In this document: one piece after another, positions 41,145 to 51,113 of the stretch
Layout of the letters: every line of letters begins with the position of its first letter
How positions within the stretch are numbered: the first letter of the stretch is position 1
From: Streptomyces liliiviolaceus
GTDB taxonomy: Bacteria; Actinomycetota; Actinomycetes; Streptomycetales; Streptomycetaceae
Assembly: GCF_018070025.1 (NCBI RefSeq)
Contig: NZ_JAGPYQ010000001.1
Span: forward strand, 248,001-312,000
Length of the DNA stretch: 64,000 nt
Reading direction: 5' to 3'
The notes under the pieces: model-generated
What the model was told of the DNA's origin: nothing
Databases searched by the model: none
The model's input: the letters and a program-made list of their open reading frames with translations, nothing else
Position numbers and translations under genes: made by a program

Positions 41145-42059
41145 TCACTCGCTGCCCGGGGATCCCGTCGATCCCGCCGGGCGCAGGTGCACGATGTCCC
41201 CGGCGCCCACGGGCTGCTGCACTCCTTCCGCGGTGGCGAGCACCAGCCGTCCGTCGCCGTCGAGGGCGACCGCCTCGCCGGTGATCGACTTGTCGCCGGG
41301 CAGTTCGGCCCGTACCTCGCGGCCGAGCGTCGCGCAGCCGGCCGCGTACGTGTCCTGGAGACCGGACGCGGCGGGGTCGCCTCCCACGCTCCGCCACTTC
41401 TCGAACCATTGTTCGAGCGAGCGGAGGACGGTCCGCAGGATGGTGTCCCGGTCGGTGGTCACCGCCCCCGCGAGAGCGAGCGATCCGGCGCCGGGCACGG
41501 GCAGTTCGTCGGCGCGGAGCGTGACGTTGATGCCGATGCCGACGACGACCGTGTCGGCCCCGGCGCGTTCGGCGAGGATGCCGCCGACCTTGCGTTCCTG
41601 CCCCTCGACCGTCACCAGCAGGTCGTTGGGCCACTTCAGCGCCGTGTCCACGCCGGCCGACCGTGAGAGCCCCGTCGCCATCGCCACCCCGGCGAGAAGC
41701 GGCAGCCAGCCCCACCGCTCGACGGGGACCCCGGTGGGCTTCAGCAGGACGGAGAAGAAGAGGCCGGAGCGGGCGGGCGCCGTCCACTGCCGGTCCAGGC
41801 GCCCCCGTCCGGCGTCCTGTTCCTCGGCGATCAGGACCGCGCCCTCCGCGGCCTTGCCGTCCACGGCGAGGGCGACGAGGTCGGAGTTGGTGGAGCCGGT
41901 ACGGGCCACCACCTGGACGTCGGACCAGAGCCCTCCGCGTCCCCCGTCGCGCACGAGCGCGCGGCGCAGCGCCACGGCGTTGAGCGGCGGACGGTCCAGG
42001 TCGGACCACGGATTGCTGTGCGCGTTGCTGTTCGCGTCTGAGTCATCTCGCGGCGTCAT
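41145..42059 (-). CDS. birA: biotin--[acetyl-CoA-carboxylase] ligase
   Basis: The enzyme attaches biotin to the carrier domain of acyl-CoA carboxylases through biotinyl-AMP. The product has 304 residues without the N-terminal repressor domain, so it is a class I, non-regulatory ligase. Motifs: biotin-binding TGSTNSDL and AEEQDAGRGRLDRQWTAP (the GRGRxxRxW loop), LKWPNDLLV with the active lysine, and KVGGILAE. The start MTPRDDSDANSN at 42059 is used. It diverges from pccB, whose partner AccA2 (encoded 5 kb away) carries the biotin, so the location makes functional sense. Confidence 0.94.
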   Translation of the reverse strand: MTPRDDSDANSNAHSNPWSDLDRPPLNAVALRRALVRDGGRGGLWSDVQVVARTGSTNSDLVALAVDGKAAEGAVLIAEEQDAGRGRLDRQWTAPARSGLFFSVLLKPTGVPVERWGWLPLLAGVAMATGLSRSAGVDTALKWPNDLLVTVEGQERKVGGILAERAGADTVVVGIGINVTLRADELPVPGAGSLALAGAVTTDRDTILRTVLRSLEQWFEKWRSVGGDPAASGLQDTYAAGCATLGREVRAELPGDKSITGEAVALDGDGRLVLATAEGVQQPVGAGDIVHLRPAGSTGSPGSE

Positions 42060-42195
42060 GCAACCCACCCTAGGTGTGGTAAACGCCGCACTGCCGAACG
42101 GTAGGCACGCCACTACGCTACGGATGAGTAGCCAACCCCCCTTCTGAGCACCTCACCCTCACGTCCCCACTGAGCAGGCAGGGAGCCGCATCCCG

Positions 42196-43794
42196 ATGTC
42201 CGAGCCGGAACAGCAGCAAGAGATCGACATCCACACCACCGCGGGCAAGCTCGCGGATCTGCGGCGCCGCATCGACGAGGCGACGCACGCCGGCTCGGCA
42301 CGCGCCGTCGAAAAGCAGCACGCCAAGGGCAAGTTGACGGCCCGTGAGCGCATCGAGCTGCTGATGGACGAGGACTCCTTCGTCGAGTTCGACGAGTTCG
42401 CCCAGCACCGCTCGACGGACTTCGGGCTGGAGAACAACCGCCCGTACGGGGACGGCGTGGTGACCGGGTACGGCACGGTGGACGGCCGTCCGGTCGCCGT
42501 GTTCTCGCAGGACTTCACGGTCTTCGGCGGCGCCCTGGGCGAGGTCTTCGGCCAGAAGATCATGAAGGCGATGGACTTCGCGCTGAAGACCGGCTGTCCG
42601 GTCATCGGCATCAACGACTCCGGCGGCGCCCGCATCCAGGAGGGCGTGGCGGCGCTCGGCATGTACGGCGAGATCTTCCGCCGCAACACGCACGCCTCGG
42701 GTGTGATCCCGCAGATCAGCCTGGTCGTCGGCCCGTGCGCGGGCGGCGCGGTCTACTCCCCCGCGATCACCGACTTCACGGTGATGGTCGACCAGACCTC
42801 GCACATGTTCATCACCGGACCCGACGTCATCAAGACGGTCACCGGCGAGGACGTCGGCTTCGAGGAGCTGGGCGGCGCGCGCACGCACAACGCGGTGTCG
42901 GGCGTGGCCCATCACATGGCGGGCGACGAGAAGGACGCGATCGAGTACGTCAAGTCGCTGCTGTCCTACCTGCCGTCGAACAACCTCAGCGAGCCGCCCG
43001 CCTTCCCCGAGGAGGCGGACCTGGCGACGACGGACGAGGACCGTGAGCTCGACACGCTGATCCCGGACAGCGCGAACCAGCCGTACGACATGCACACGGT
43101 GATCGAACACGTCCTGGACGACGCCGAGTTCTTCGAGACGCAGCCGCTGTTCGCGCCGAACATCCTCACCGGCTTCGGCCGCGTGGAGGGCCGGCCGGTG
43201 GGCATCGTGGCCAACCAGCCGATGCAGTTCGCGGGCTGCCTGGACATCGACGCGAGCGAGAAGGCGGCCCGCTTCGTGCGCACCTGCGACGCCTTCAACG
43301 TCCCCGTCCTCACCTTCGTGGACGTCCCCGGCTTCCTCCCGGGCGTCGACCAGGAGCACACCGGCATCATCCGCCGCGGCGCCAAACTGATCTACGCGTA
43401 CGCCGAGGCCACCGTCCCGCTGATCACGGTGATCACCCGCAAGGCCTTCGGCGGCGCCTACGACGTCATGGGCTCCAAGCACCTCGGCGCGGACCTCAAC
43501 CTCGCCTGGCCGACCGCGCAGATCGCCGTGATGGGCGCGCAGGGCGCGGTGAACATCCTGCACCGGCGTGCCATCGCGGCGACCCCCGCCGACGAGCAGG
43601 AAGCCACCAGGGCCCGGCTGATCCAGGAGTACGAGGACACGCTCCTCAACCCCTACACGGCGGCCGAGCGCGGTTACATCGACGCCGTGGTCCTGCCCTC
43701 CGACACCCGCGCCCACGTCGTACGCGGTCTGCGGGCCCTGCGCACCAAGCGGGAGTCCCTGCCGCCGAAGAAGCACGGCAACATCCCCCTCTAG
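42196..43794 (+). CDS. pccB: propionyl-CoA carboxylase beta subunit (carboxyltransferase)
   Basis: This 532-residue carboxyltransferase moves CO2 from carboxybiotin to propionyl-CoA (and possibly acetyl- or butyryl-CoA), giving methylmalonyl-CoA for odd-chain and polyketide precursors. The two crotonase-like halves are visible: oxyanion [22 protein letters not shown] and [18 protein letters not shown] in the first, [31 protein letters not shown] and [19 protein letters not shown] in the second. The Asp that decides acyl preference lies in the second half; here the context and length favour PccB. The epsilon subunit gene follows after 33 bp. Confidence 0.94.
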   Translation: MSEPEQQQEIDIHTTAGKLADLRRRIDEATHAGSARAVEKQHAKGKLTARERIELLMDEDSFVEFDEFAQHRSTDFGLENNRPYGDGVVTGYGTVDGRPVAVFSQDFTVFGGALGEVFGQKIMKAMDFALKTGCPVIGINDSGGARIQEGVAALGMYGEIFRRNTHASGVIPQISLVVGPCAGGAVYSPAITDFTVMVDQTSHMFITGPDVIKTVTGEDVGFEELGGARTHNAVSGVAHHMAGDEKDAIEYVKSLLSYLPSNNLSEPPAFPEEADLATTDEDRELDTLIPDSANQPYDMHTVIEHVLDDAEFFETQPLFAPNILTGFGRVEGRPVGIVANQPMQFAGCLDIDASEKAARFVRTCDAFNVPVLTFVDVPGFLPGVDQEHTGIIRRGAKLIYAYAEATVPLITVITRKAFGGAYDVMGSKHLGADLNLAWPTAQIAVMGAQGAVNILHRRAIAATPADEQEATRARLIQEYEDTLLNPYTAAERGYIDAVVLPSDTRAHVVRGLRALRTKRESLPPKKHGNIPL

Positions 43795-43827
43795 CCAGTA
43801 CGCCGGTCGTCGAGAACGGGAGCGGTC

Positions 43828-44037
43828 ATGAACATCAAGGTCGTACGGGGCAACCCGACCCCCGAGGAGCTGGCCGCCGCACTGGCAGTGGTCAGAGCAC
43901 GCGCCGCGGCGGCGGAGACACCCTCGCCCGGCGCGGCGAAGAACAGGGACGCCTGGTCGGACCCGTCCCGCCTGGCCCAGACCCACCTACCGACCCCGGG
44001 CCCGCAGTCCTGGGCCCACACCTTCTGGCCCCGCTGA
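43828..44037 (+). CDS. pccE: acyl-CoA carboxylase epsilon subunit
   Basis: This 69-residue protein starts MNIKVVRGNPTPEELAAALA, the conserved helix that binds the carboxyltransferase hexamer, and ends in a WAHTFWPR tail typical of the family. The middle is Ala/Pro-rich and disordered. Epsilon subunits stimulate the PccB complex in Streptomyces. It follows pccB in the same operon and is followed by a family A repeat. Confidence 0.9.
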   Translation: MNIKVVRGNPTPEELAAALAVVRARAAAAETPSPGAAKNRDAWSDPSRLAQTHLPTPGPQSWAHTFWPR

Positions 44038-44052
44038 CCTCTTGATCGGGCC

Positions 44053-44110
44053 CTCGGGGCCCGTCAAGGGGCGCGGGGAACTGCGCGACCAGCCACGACG
44101 CACCCGCAGT
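44053..44110 (+). repeat. dispersed 3'-end repeat, family A
   Basis: CGGGGCCCGTCAAGG leads into GCGCGGGGAACTGCGCGACC and AGCCACGACGCACCCGCAG. It lies 16 bases after the pccE stop, sense to that gene, and abuts the convergent hydrolase gene stop. Confidence 0.85.
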
Positions 44111-45255
44111 CAAAGAACCAACCCCACGGCTTCGGCCATCGCCTCGTACCCGAGATCATTCGGGTGCAGGTGATCGCCGAAGTCGTAAGCCCCACGCAGC
44201 TCATCCGGCGCCGCGGGATCGGCGAGCGCCCGATGGAGGTCGACCACCACGTCGTACTCCCCCGAGCGACGAACCCAGTCGTTGAACTCGTGGCTCACCT
44301 TCGCCGCCCGCTCCCCCCAGTGGTCGGACCCCCCGAAGGGCAGCAGCGTCGCCCCGACCACCCGCAGGCCCCGCCCCCGCGCCTGCCGTATCAACTCCCG
44401 GTGCCCCGCGATCAGTTCACGCACCTCGACCAGCGGCGCGGGCCGGTACGTGGGCTCCGCCGCCCCCTCGCTGAACCCGATGTCGTTGAGGCCGAGCAGC
44501 ACGACGAGGGTGTCCACGCCGGCCAGGGAGAGCACGTCCCGCTCCAGCCGGTGGACGCCCTTCTCCCCGTACCAGGCGGAGTCGTTGAGCAGCAGGTTCC
44601 CGCCGATGCCGGCGTTGAGCACGGGCCGCCCGGTGCGCGCGGCGAGGGCGTCGGACCATCTGCGGTTCGCACCGGGCGTGGACCCGAACCCGTCGGTGAT
44701 CGAGTCGCCGAAGAGCGCCACGCCGTCCGTGCGCCCGGCAAAGACATCGACCGCGGTCAGGAAGTACCAGGACTCGGTGGCCTCGCCGAAGCCCGCGCCC
44801 CCGGTGTCCGCCAGGAGGTCGCCCGCGCCCCGGTAACTGGTCGCGAAGGCCTGCGCGTGGAAGGTGGCGGGCCCGGTGACGGCGTCGAGGTGCAGGGTGA
44901 CGGTCACGGACTCCCCGGCCGCCACGGCGAACTCGGCCGCGTCGCCGACGGTCTCCCCGCGCGCCGGGATCTCCACGGACGCGGCCCCGCCGAAGGCGAG
45001 CCGCACCGGCTCGGACCGCACGGCGGCACCGGCTCCGGCACCGACACCGGCGGCCGTACGGGCGAGGGTCGCGCCCGCGATCCTCAGCGGCGAGGTCCCG
45101 TACGCGTTCGAGAGGCGGATACGGACGCGGTCGCCGCCCGCGGAGAGGCGGACGACCTGCCGCAGGGACTGGCGCCAGAAGCCCTCCTGCGACCAGTTGG
45201 GGGTGAAGCCGGTGCTGGGCGACTGCGGAGAGGCGGTCCAGGCGGTGGTGAACAC
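44110..45255 (-). CDS. SGNH/GDSL-family hydrolase
   Basis: The product has 381 residues. The N-terminal 170 form a beta-rich domain (VRIRLSNAYGTSPLRIAGAT). The SGNH hydrolase domain has block I FGDSITDG (catalytic Ser), block II Gly/Asn in GIGGNLLLND, block III GLNDIGF and block V DHLHPND with catalytic Asp and His. No signal peptide is seen at the GTG start, so it is probably cytosolic, unlike most lipases of the group; an esterase acting on acetylated sugars is plausible. It is transcribed against the pcc genes, alone. Confidence 0.88.
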   Translation of the reverse strand: MFTTAWTASPQSPSTGFTPNWSQEGFWRQSLRQVVRLSAGGDRVRIRLSNAYGTSPLRIAGATLARTAAGVGAGAGAAVRSEPVRLAFGGAASVEIPARGETVGDAAEFAVAAGESVTVTLHLDAVTGPATFHAQAFATSYRGAGDLLADTGGAGFGEATESWYFLTAVDVFAGRTDGVALFGDSITDGFGSTPGANRRWSDALAARTGRPVLNAGIGGNLLLNDSAWYGEKGVHRLERDVLSLAGVDTLVVLLGLNDIGFSEGAAEPTYRPAPLVEVRELIAGHRELIRQARGRGLRVVGATLLPFGGSDHWGERAAKVSHEFNDWVRRSGEYDVVVDLHRALADPAAPDELRGAYDFGDHLHPNDLGYEAMAEAVGLVL

Positions 45256-45373
45256 AGCGGTTCCCTCCAGTTCCTCACGGGAGCTCCTAACGGGATTGGA
45301 GTCCCTTTAGCGATGCCGGGAACGGTAGCAGGAATCGACCACCTAATGGAACCAGTGACCCTTTTAGTCAAGA

Positions 45374-45389
45374 TGAGTACGCGTACTCA
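45374..45389. promoter_or_regulatory. 16-bp perfect palindrome upstream of mmpB
   Basis: TGAGTACGCGTACTCA lies 37 bp before the mmpB start codon and about 120 bp from the divergent hydrolase start. It is a candidate operator for the small membrane protein gene or for both genes. Confidence 0.6.
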
Positions 45390-45425
45390 GGCGTCCGGAG
45401 CCGTGCCGGAGTCACGATCGGAGAC

Positions 45426-45554
45426 ATGCTGTGGTCCGACCCCGAGAACGAGCCGCCGAAGGAGCTGCGCGACATGCAGGACATGTTGCGGAGGCTCGGC
45501 GTTCTCATGGCGCTGGCCGTGGTGTTCGCGATGATCATCCTCGGCCTCATGTGA
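45426..45554 (+). CDS. mmpB: small membrane protein, MmpB-like (42 residues)
   Basis: The frame MLWSDPENEPPKELRDMQDM continues with LRRLGVLMALAVVFAMIILG and ends LM. It has an acidic, helical cytosolic half and one transmembrane helix. I recall a conserved Streptomyces family of this size named morphogenic membrane protein MmpB at this genome position, linked to aerial development; the name rests on memory only. Every codon ends in a way typical of a real gene, and it sits 33 bp before maf in the same direction. Confidence 0.75.
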   Translation: MLWSDPENEPPKELRDMQDMLRRLGVLMALAVVFAMIILGLM

Positions 45555-45587
45555 GCCCGGCCGGCAGGCGCTCGCTACGCTGACCGT

Positions 45588-46208
45588 ATGACTGATCAGC
45601 CACGCCGCAGGCTCGTTCTCGCCTCCCAGTCCCCCGCCCGGCTCGGACTGCTGCGGCAGGCCGGACTCGACCCCGAGGTCATCGTCAGCGGGGTCGACGA
45701 GGACGCCGTGACCGCCCCGACCCCCGCCGAACTGGCGCTCGCCCTCGCCGAGGCGAAGGCGTCGGTGGTCGCGGCACGGCCCGAGGTCGCCGGCGCCCTG
45801 GTGATCGGCTGCGACTCGGTGCTCGAACTGGACGGCGTGGCGTACGGCAAGCCGGCCGACGCCGAGGAGGCGACCGCGCGCTGGAAGTCGATGCGCGGCC
45901 GGGCGGGCATCCTGCAGACCGGCCACTGCGTGTGGGACACGGAAGCCGGCCGTCACACCTCGGGGGTGGCGTCCACCGTCGTCCGCTTCGGCGAGCCGAC
46001 CGACGCCGAGATCGCCGCGTACGTCGCCTCGGGCGAGCCGCTGCACGTGGCCGGGGCGTTCACGCTGGACGGCCGCTCGGCCCCGTTCGTCGACGGCATC
46101 GACGGCGACCACGGCAACGTCATCGGACTCTCGTTGCCGCTGGTACGCCGTCTGCTGGCCGAACTGGGCGTGGGCATCACGGACTTGTGGACCCCGCGCG
46201 AGAAGTAG
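45588..46208 (+). CDS. maf: Maf family nucleoside triphosphate pyrophosphatase
   Basis: This 206-residue enzyme hydrolyses non-canonical or pyrimidine nucleoside triphosphates to monophosphates, cleaning the nucleotide pool, and is linked to septum formation in some bacteria. Motifs: [21 protein letters not shown] at the N-terminus (S-R/PxR motif), [18 protein letters not shown], and [33 protein letters not shown] near the C-terminus. The start is ATG 45588. It lies between pcc genes and accA2, as is common in Streptomyces. Confidence 0.93.
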   Translation: MTDQPRRRLVLASQSPARLGLLRQAGLDPEVIVSGVDEDAVTAPTPAELALALAEAKASVVAARPEVAGALVIGCDSVLELDGVAYGKPADAEEATARWKSMRGRAGILQTGHCVWDTEAGRHTSGVASTVVRFGEPTDAEIAAYVASGEPLHVAGAFTLDGRSAPFVDGIDGDHGNVIGLSLPLVRRLLAELGVGITDLWTPREK

Positions 46209-46301
46209 GACACGCCCGGGCAGGTCGAGGGCGGTTCAGGGGCGATCCAGGGGCAGGTAGGGGGCAGCTCAGGGACCGTTCAGTGACGGGTCAGGGACCG
46301 T
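46209..46301. repeat. short direct repeats between maf and a membrane protein gene
   Basis: TCAGGGACCGTTCAG occurs at 46269 and again at 46291 (22-bp period, the second overlapping the end of the convergent gene), preceded by looser copies of GGGGCAG and GGTTCAGGG. It is a local slippage product without evident function. Confidence 0.4.
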
Positions 46302-46856
46302 TCAGGAGACGGAGGGCGCCGGGGGCGGAGGCAGTACGCCGTCCCCGGAACCCCCGGAAACCCCGGAACCCTCGGCGTCCCTGGGGCTCCCCGGGCCGGC
46401 GTCAGGCCCCGCGTCAGGCCCCGCGCCCGGACCCGCGTCCGGCTTCGCGTCGGACCTCGTGCCGTCCAGCCGGTCGTACGTCATGAAGATGAGCACGATC
46501 AGACCCAGTACGACCATCATGAAGGCGAACGCGCCCCAGCCCACCAGGCCGACGGTGAACGCGCCGAGCAGGGCGTGCACCACCGCCGCGCTGATCAGCA
46601 GGATGCGGCCGATGCCCGCGGGCGCGCGGTCGCGCAGGCCGACGCGCAGCGCGGTGAAGCCGCAGAGCGCGAAGTAGAGGCCGAAGACCAGCCCGGCGAC
46701 CTTCGACGACGTGGACATCACGTCCGGGTCGAGCCCCGCCAGGGACATGTCCTGCCGGTCGACGACGACCCCCATGAACCAGTTGACCCACGCGATGCCC
46801 ACCGCCTCGACGAAGAGCACGATCGCGGTCACGAATGCCACCGGTCTGCGGACCAC
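46302..46856 (-). CDS. four-helix integral membrane protein of unknown function
   Basis: This 184-residue protein has four predicted helices (FVTAIVLFVEAVGIAWVNWF, VAGLVFGLYFALCGFTALRV, ILLISAAVVHALLGAFTVGL, GAFAFMMVVLGLIVLIFMTY) and a C-terminal cytosolic tail of PDAGPGAG-like repeats rich in Asp, Gly, Pro and Ala. The start is probably GTG 46856. No family function is known to me. It is convergent with maf and diverges from accA2. Confidence 0.8.
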   Translation of the reverse strand: MVRRPVAFVTAIVLFVEAVGIAWVNWFMGVVVDRQDMSLAGLDPDVMSTSSKVAGLVFGLYFALCGFTALRVGLRDRAPAGIGRILLISAAVVHALLGAFTVGLVGWGAFAFMMVVLGLIVLIFMTYDRLDGTRSDAKPDAGPGAGPDAGPDAGPGSPRDAEGSGVSGGSGDGVLPPPPAPSVS

Positions 46857-47229
46857 CGGGCCCCACCCACTTTCGACTTCCGCCCGAGCAGGGCCGCTGT
46901 TACCTCAAGTATCCGTACGCCAGCGAGCACGCTACTAACGAGTAAACCCAGGTACAAGGGATCTGCGGAGGGCAAAGAATCGTTGGGCCATTCGTAGGGT
47001 CTCCACAAAGAAACCGAGTGGCGCGCAGCACGGACTCACAGAGACCTTGGCCACACAGGAGAGCTAGGGTTCGAGGTAAGCCCCCTGCGTACCGAGGTAC
47101 GGCAAGGGAAATCGCGGGCGAGCAGGCCTTGTATCACGCTCCGTGTGGGCAAGCTCACCATCGGGGACGGGTCGAAACGACGTGTCGGCAGTCCCTAAAC
47201 TCGGCTTGTTTCAAGGAGAGGGAGCCAAC
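46857..47229. other. 373-bp divergent interval upstream of accA2
   Basis: No gene is seen; the short frames here have poor codon bias. It has a lower GC content than coding DNA, as expected for promoters. A short GTACC-GA-GGTAC dyad lies near 47090, and TAAACT at about 47196 could be a -10 element for accA2. I cannot assign a regulator. Confidence 0.5.
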
Positions 47230-49002
<1,773 letters not shown>

Positions 49003-49023
49003 CCCCAGCCCGACCCGTCATGA

Positions 49024-49067
49024 CGAGACGCCCGGCAACCAGGATCCCCTGCGTGCCGGGCGCCTCG
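49024..49067 (+). terminator. hairpin downstream of accA2
   Basis: CGAGACGCCCGGCA pairs with TGCCGGGCGCCTCG with one mismatch around a 16-base loop, 22 bases past the stop. Confidence 0.75.
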
Positions 49068-49085
49068 GGTTACGGCCCCGAAGAG

Positions 49086-49197
49086 CGCCCCGCCAGGGGC
49101 GCGGGGAACTGCGCGACCAGCCACACACGACCCGCAGCAACCGGCGCGCTTTTCAGGGGCGCGGGGAACTGCGCGACCAGCCACATACGGCCCGCGG
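49086..49197 (+). repeat. two family A repeats in tandem
   Basis: Cores GCGCGGGGAACTGCGCGACC occur at about 49100 and 49160, followed by AGCCACACACGACCCGCAG and AGCCACATACGGCCCGCGG. Both read in the accA2 direction. The rest of the interval to 49286 is the leader of the TetR gene. Confidence 0.85.
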
Positions 49198-49286
49198 CAC
49201 CCGGCCGGTGGTCATGGGGCAGACGGAAAGGGTCCGTGGTCGGCCCATCGCCGCCCGAAGGACCGAGGAGAGGGTAGGTAGGACAT

Positions 49287-49853
49287 ATGGCCAACCCCCC
49301 AACAGGGATGCGCGCCGACGCCCGCAGAAACCACGACCGCCTCATCACGGAGGCACGAACCACGTTCGCGCAACACGGCGCCGACGCCTCACTGGAAGAC
49401 GTGGCGAAACGCGCAGGCGTAGGCATCGGCACCCTCTACCGCCACTTCCCCAACCGCCACGCCCTACTGAACGCCGTCTTCGCGGACGCGGTGAGCGACC
49501 TGCTGACCCGCTCACGCGAACTCCTCGACGCCCCGAACCCGTGCACGGCGCTCGTGGACTGGCTGCGCGCCGTCATCACTCATGCGAGTGAGTACCGCGG
49601 ACTGTCACGCGCGCTCATGTCGGCCTCGCACGACGACGCCTCGGCGCTCGCGCAGTGCAGCGGCCCGATGCGTGAGGCGGGCAGCGCCCTCCTCACGCGC
49701 GCGCAGCAGGCAGGCTCCGTACGCACCGGTGTCGCCATCGGTGATCTGCTTCAGCTGACCAACGCGATCGCGCTGGCCGCCGAAGAGACCCCGGGCGACC
49801 CGGAGTTGGCCGACCGCCTGCTGGCACTGACGCTGCGGGGCCTCAAGGCCTGA
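49287..49853 (+). CDS. TetR family transcriptional regulator
   Basis: This 188-residue protein has the N-terminal helix-turn-helix in about residues 10-60 (RRNHDRLITEARTTFAQHGADASLEDVAKRAGVGIGTLYRHFPNRHALLNAVF). The C-terminal ligand domain has the SBP-type layout (LVDWLRAVITHASEYRGLSRALM). The start is ATG 49287 with GGAGAGGGTAGG upstream. Its target is not adjacent in an obvious way: the DeoR gene converges and accA2 precedes it. Confidence 0.9.
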   Translation: MANPPTGMRADARRNHDRLITEARTTFAQHGADASLEDVAKRAGVGIGTLYRHFPNRHALLNAVFADAVSDLLTRSRELLDAPNPCTALVDWLRAVITHASEYRGLSRALMSASHDDASALAQCSGPMREAGSALLTRAQQAGSVRTGVAIGDLLQLTNAIALAAEETPGDPELADRLLALTLRGLKA

Positions 49854-49902
49854 CACTCCGACGTACGGACTGGACCGCCGTCCGTCAGCCACCACTCCGT
49901 TG

Positions 49903-50865
49903 TCAGCGTCTGCGCATGTCGGCGACCCGCGCCCGCTCGCTCTGGGCCTGGTCGCCCAGCACCGCCGCGGCGCTGCGCAACTGCGGTCCCGCACCGGGCA
50001 CCTGACCGCGTCGGGGGCCGGGCAGCGGCACGTCCCGGCGTGGCGGCTGGCGCCCCGCCGGGACCGTATCGCCGCCCGAACCACCCGCTCCCGCCACCGC
50101 GATCTGTACGCCCTGGTCCGCCAGGGCCTGCAGTTCGGTGGCCGCGCGGTCGTCCTGGGCCGGTGGCTCGTCCGTGACCAGGCGGGTGATCACATCGGTC
50201 GGCACCGTCTGGAACATCGTGTCGGCGCCGAGCTTGGTGTGATCGGCCAGGACGACGACCTCGGCGGCCGCCTGGACGAGCGCGCGGTCGACCGAGGCCG
50301 ACAGCATGTTGGAGGTGGACAGGCCGCGTTCCGCGGTGAGCCCGCTTCCCGACAGGAAGGCCCGGGAGACCCGCAGTCCCTGGAGGGACTGTTCGGCTCC
50401 GCTGCCCACCAGGGCGTAGTTGGAACCGCGCAGGGTGCCGCCGGTCATCACGACTTCCACACGGTTGGCATGGGCCAACGCCTGGGCCACCAGCAGGGAA
50501 TTGGTGACGACGGTCAGCCCCGGCACCCGCGCGAGCCGGCGAGCCAGCTCCTGCGTGGTGGTTCCCGCCCCCACCACAATGGCCTCGCCCTCTTCGACGA
50601 GACCCGCGGCGAGGTCGGCGATGGCCGTCTTCTCGGCGGTCGCGAGATGAGATTTCTGCGGAAAGCCGGACTCCCGCGTGAACCCGCCCGGCAATACCGC
50701 ACCGCCATGCCGGCGGTCGAGGAGTCCTTCTGCCTCCAGTGCGCGCACGTCCCGCCGTACGGTCACTTCGGAGGTCTGGACGACGCGGGCGAGCTCACGG
50801 AGCGACACGGCTCCATTTGCTCGCACCATTTCGAGGATCAATTGACGACGTTCTGCAGCGAACAC
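49903..50865 (-). CDS. DeoR family transcriptional regulator
   Basis: This 320-residue repressor has an N-terminal winged helix (ERRQLILEMVRANGAVSLRELARVVQTSEVTVRRDVRALEAEGLLDRRHGGAV). A DeoRC sugar-phosphate sensor domain follows: IVVGAGTTTQELARRLARVPGLTVVTNSLLVA, VVMTGGTLRG, VVVLADHTKLGADTMF. The last 70 residues are a Pro/Arg/Gly-rich extension not typical of the family. The start is GTG 50865 without a clear ribosome site. It may sense a phosphorylated sugar; purine nucleoside phosphorylase and phosphopentomutase-like genes lie 2-4 kb away, which fits nucleoside control, but this is inference. Confidence 0.9.
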   Translation of the reverse strand: MFAAERRQLILEMVRANGAVSLRELARVVQTSEVTVRRDVRALEAEGLLDRRHGGAVLPGGFTRESGFPQKSHLATAEKTAIADLAAGLVEEGEAIVVGAGTTTQELARRLARVPGLTVVTNSLLVAQALAHANRVEVVMTGGTLRGSNYALVGSGAEQSLQGLRVSRAFLSGSGLTAERGLSTSNMLSASVDRALVQAAAEVVVLADHTKLGADTMFQTVPTDVITRLVTDEPPAQDDRAATELQALADQGVQIAVAGAGGSGGDTVPAGRQPPRRDVPLPGPRRGQVPGAGPQLRSAAAVLGDQAQSERARVADMRRR

Positions 50866-50892
50866 GAAACTGACAGTAACCCCAACGACCGT

Positions 50893-50905
50893 CTGCTTTC
50901 AGCAG
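50893..50905. promoter_or_regulatory. CTGCT-TTC-AGCAG dyad upstream of the DeoR gene
   Basis: This is a 13-bp inverted repeat, 27 bp before the start of the deoR-type gene, a position suited to autorepression. It is short, so chance cannot be excluded. Confidence 0.3.
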
Positions 50906-51074
50906 TTTGCGCCGAATAACAGAAGTTGTTCGCATGGCAGTACCCGGAGTGGTATACGCGCCTAATCCGGGCGCCTATGCCGCACGAATGGTCGGCGACT
51001 CCCCGTGACCAGAGGGACGCCCGATCCGCGTGACCAGCGAAGAACCGCTCACGGCACCGCTTTCCGTGCCGCCC

Positions 51075-51096
51075 GGGGCCCGGCTTCGCGGGCCCC
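51075..51096 (-). terminator. hairpin downstream of lpdA
   Basis: GGGGCCCG pairs with CGGGCCCC around a 6-base loop, 17 bases past the stop at 51114. Confidence 0.7.
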
Positions 51097-51113
51097 GCGC
51101 CGGCCGTCGGCGC

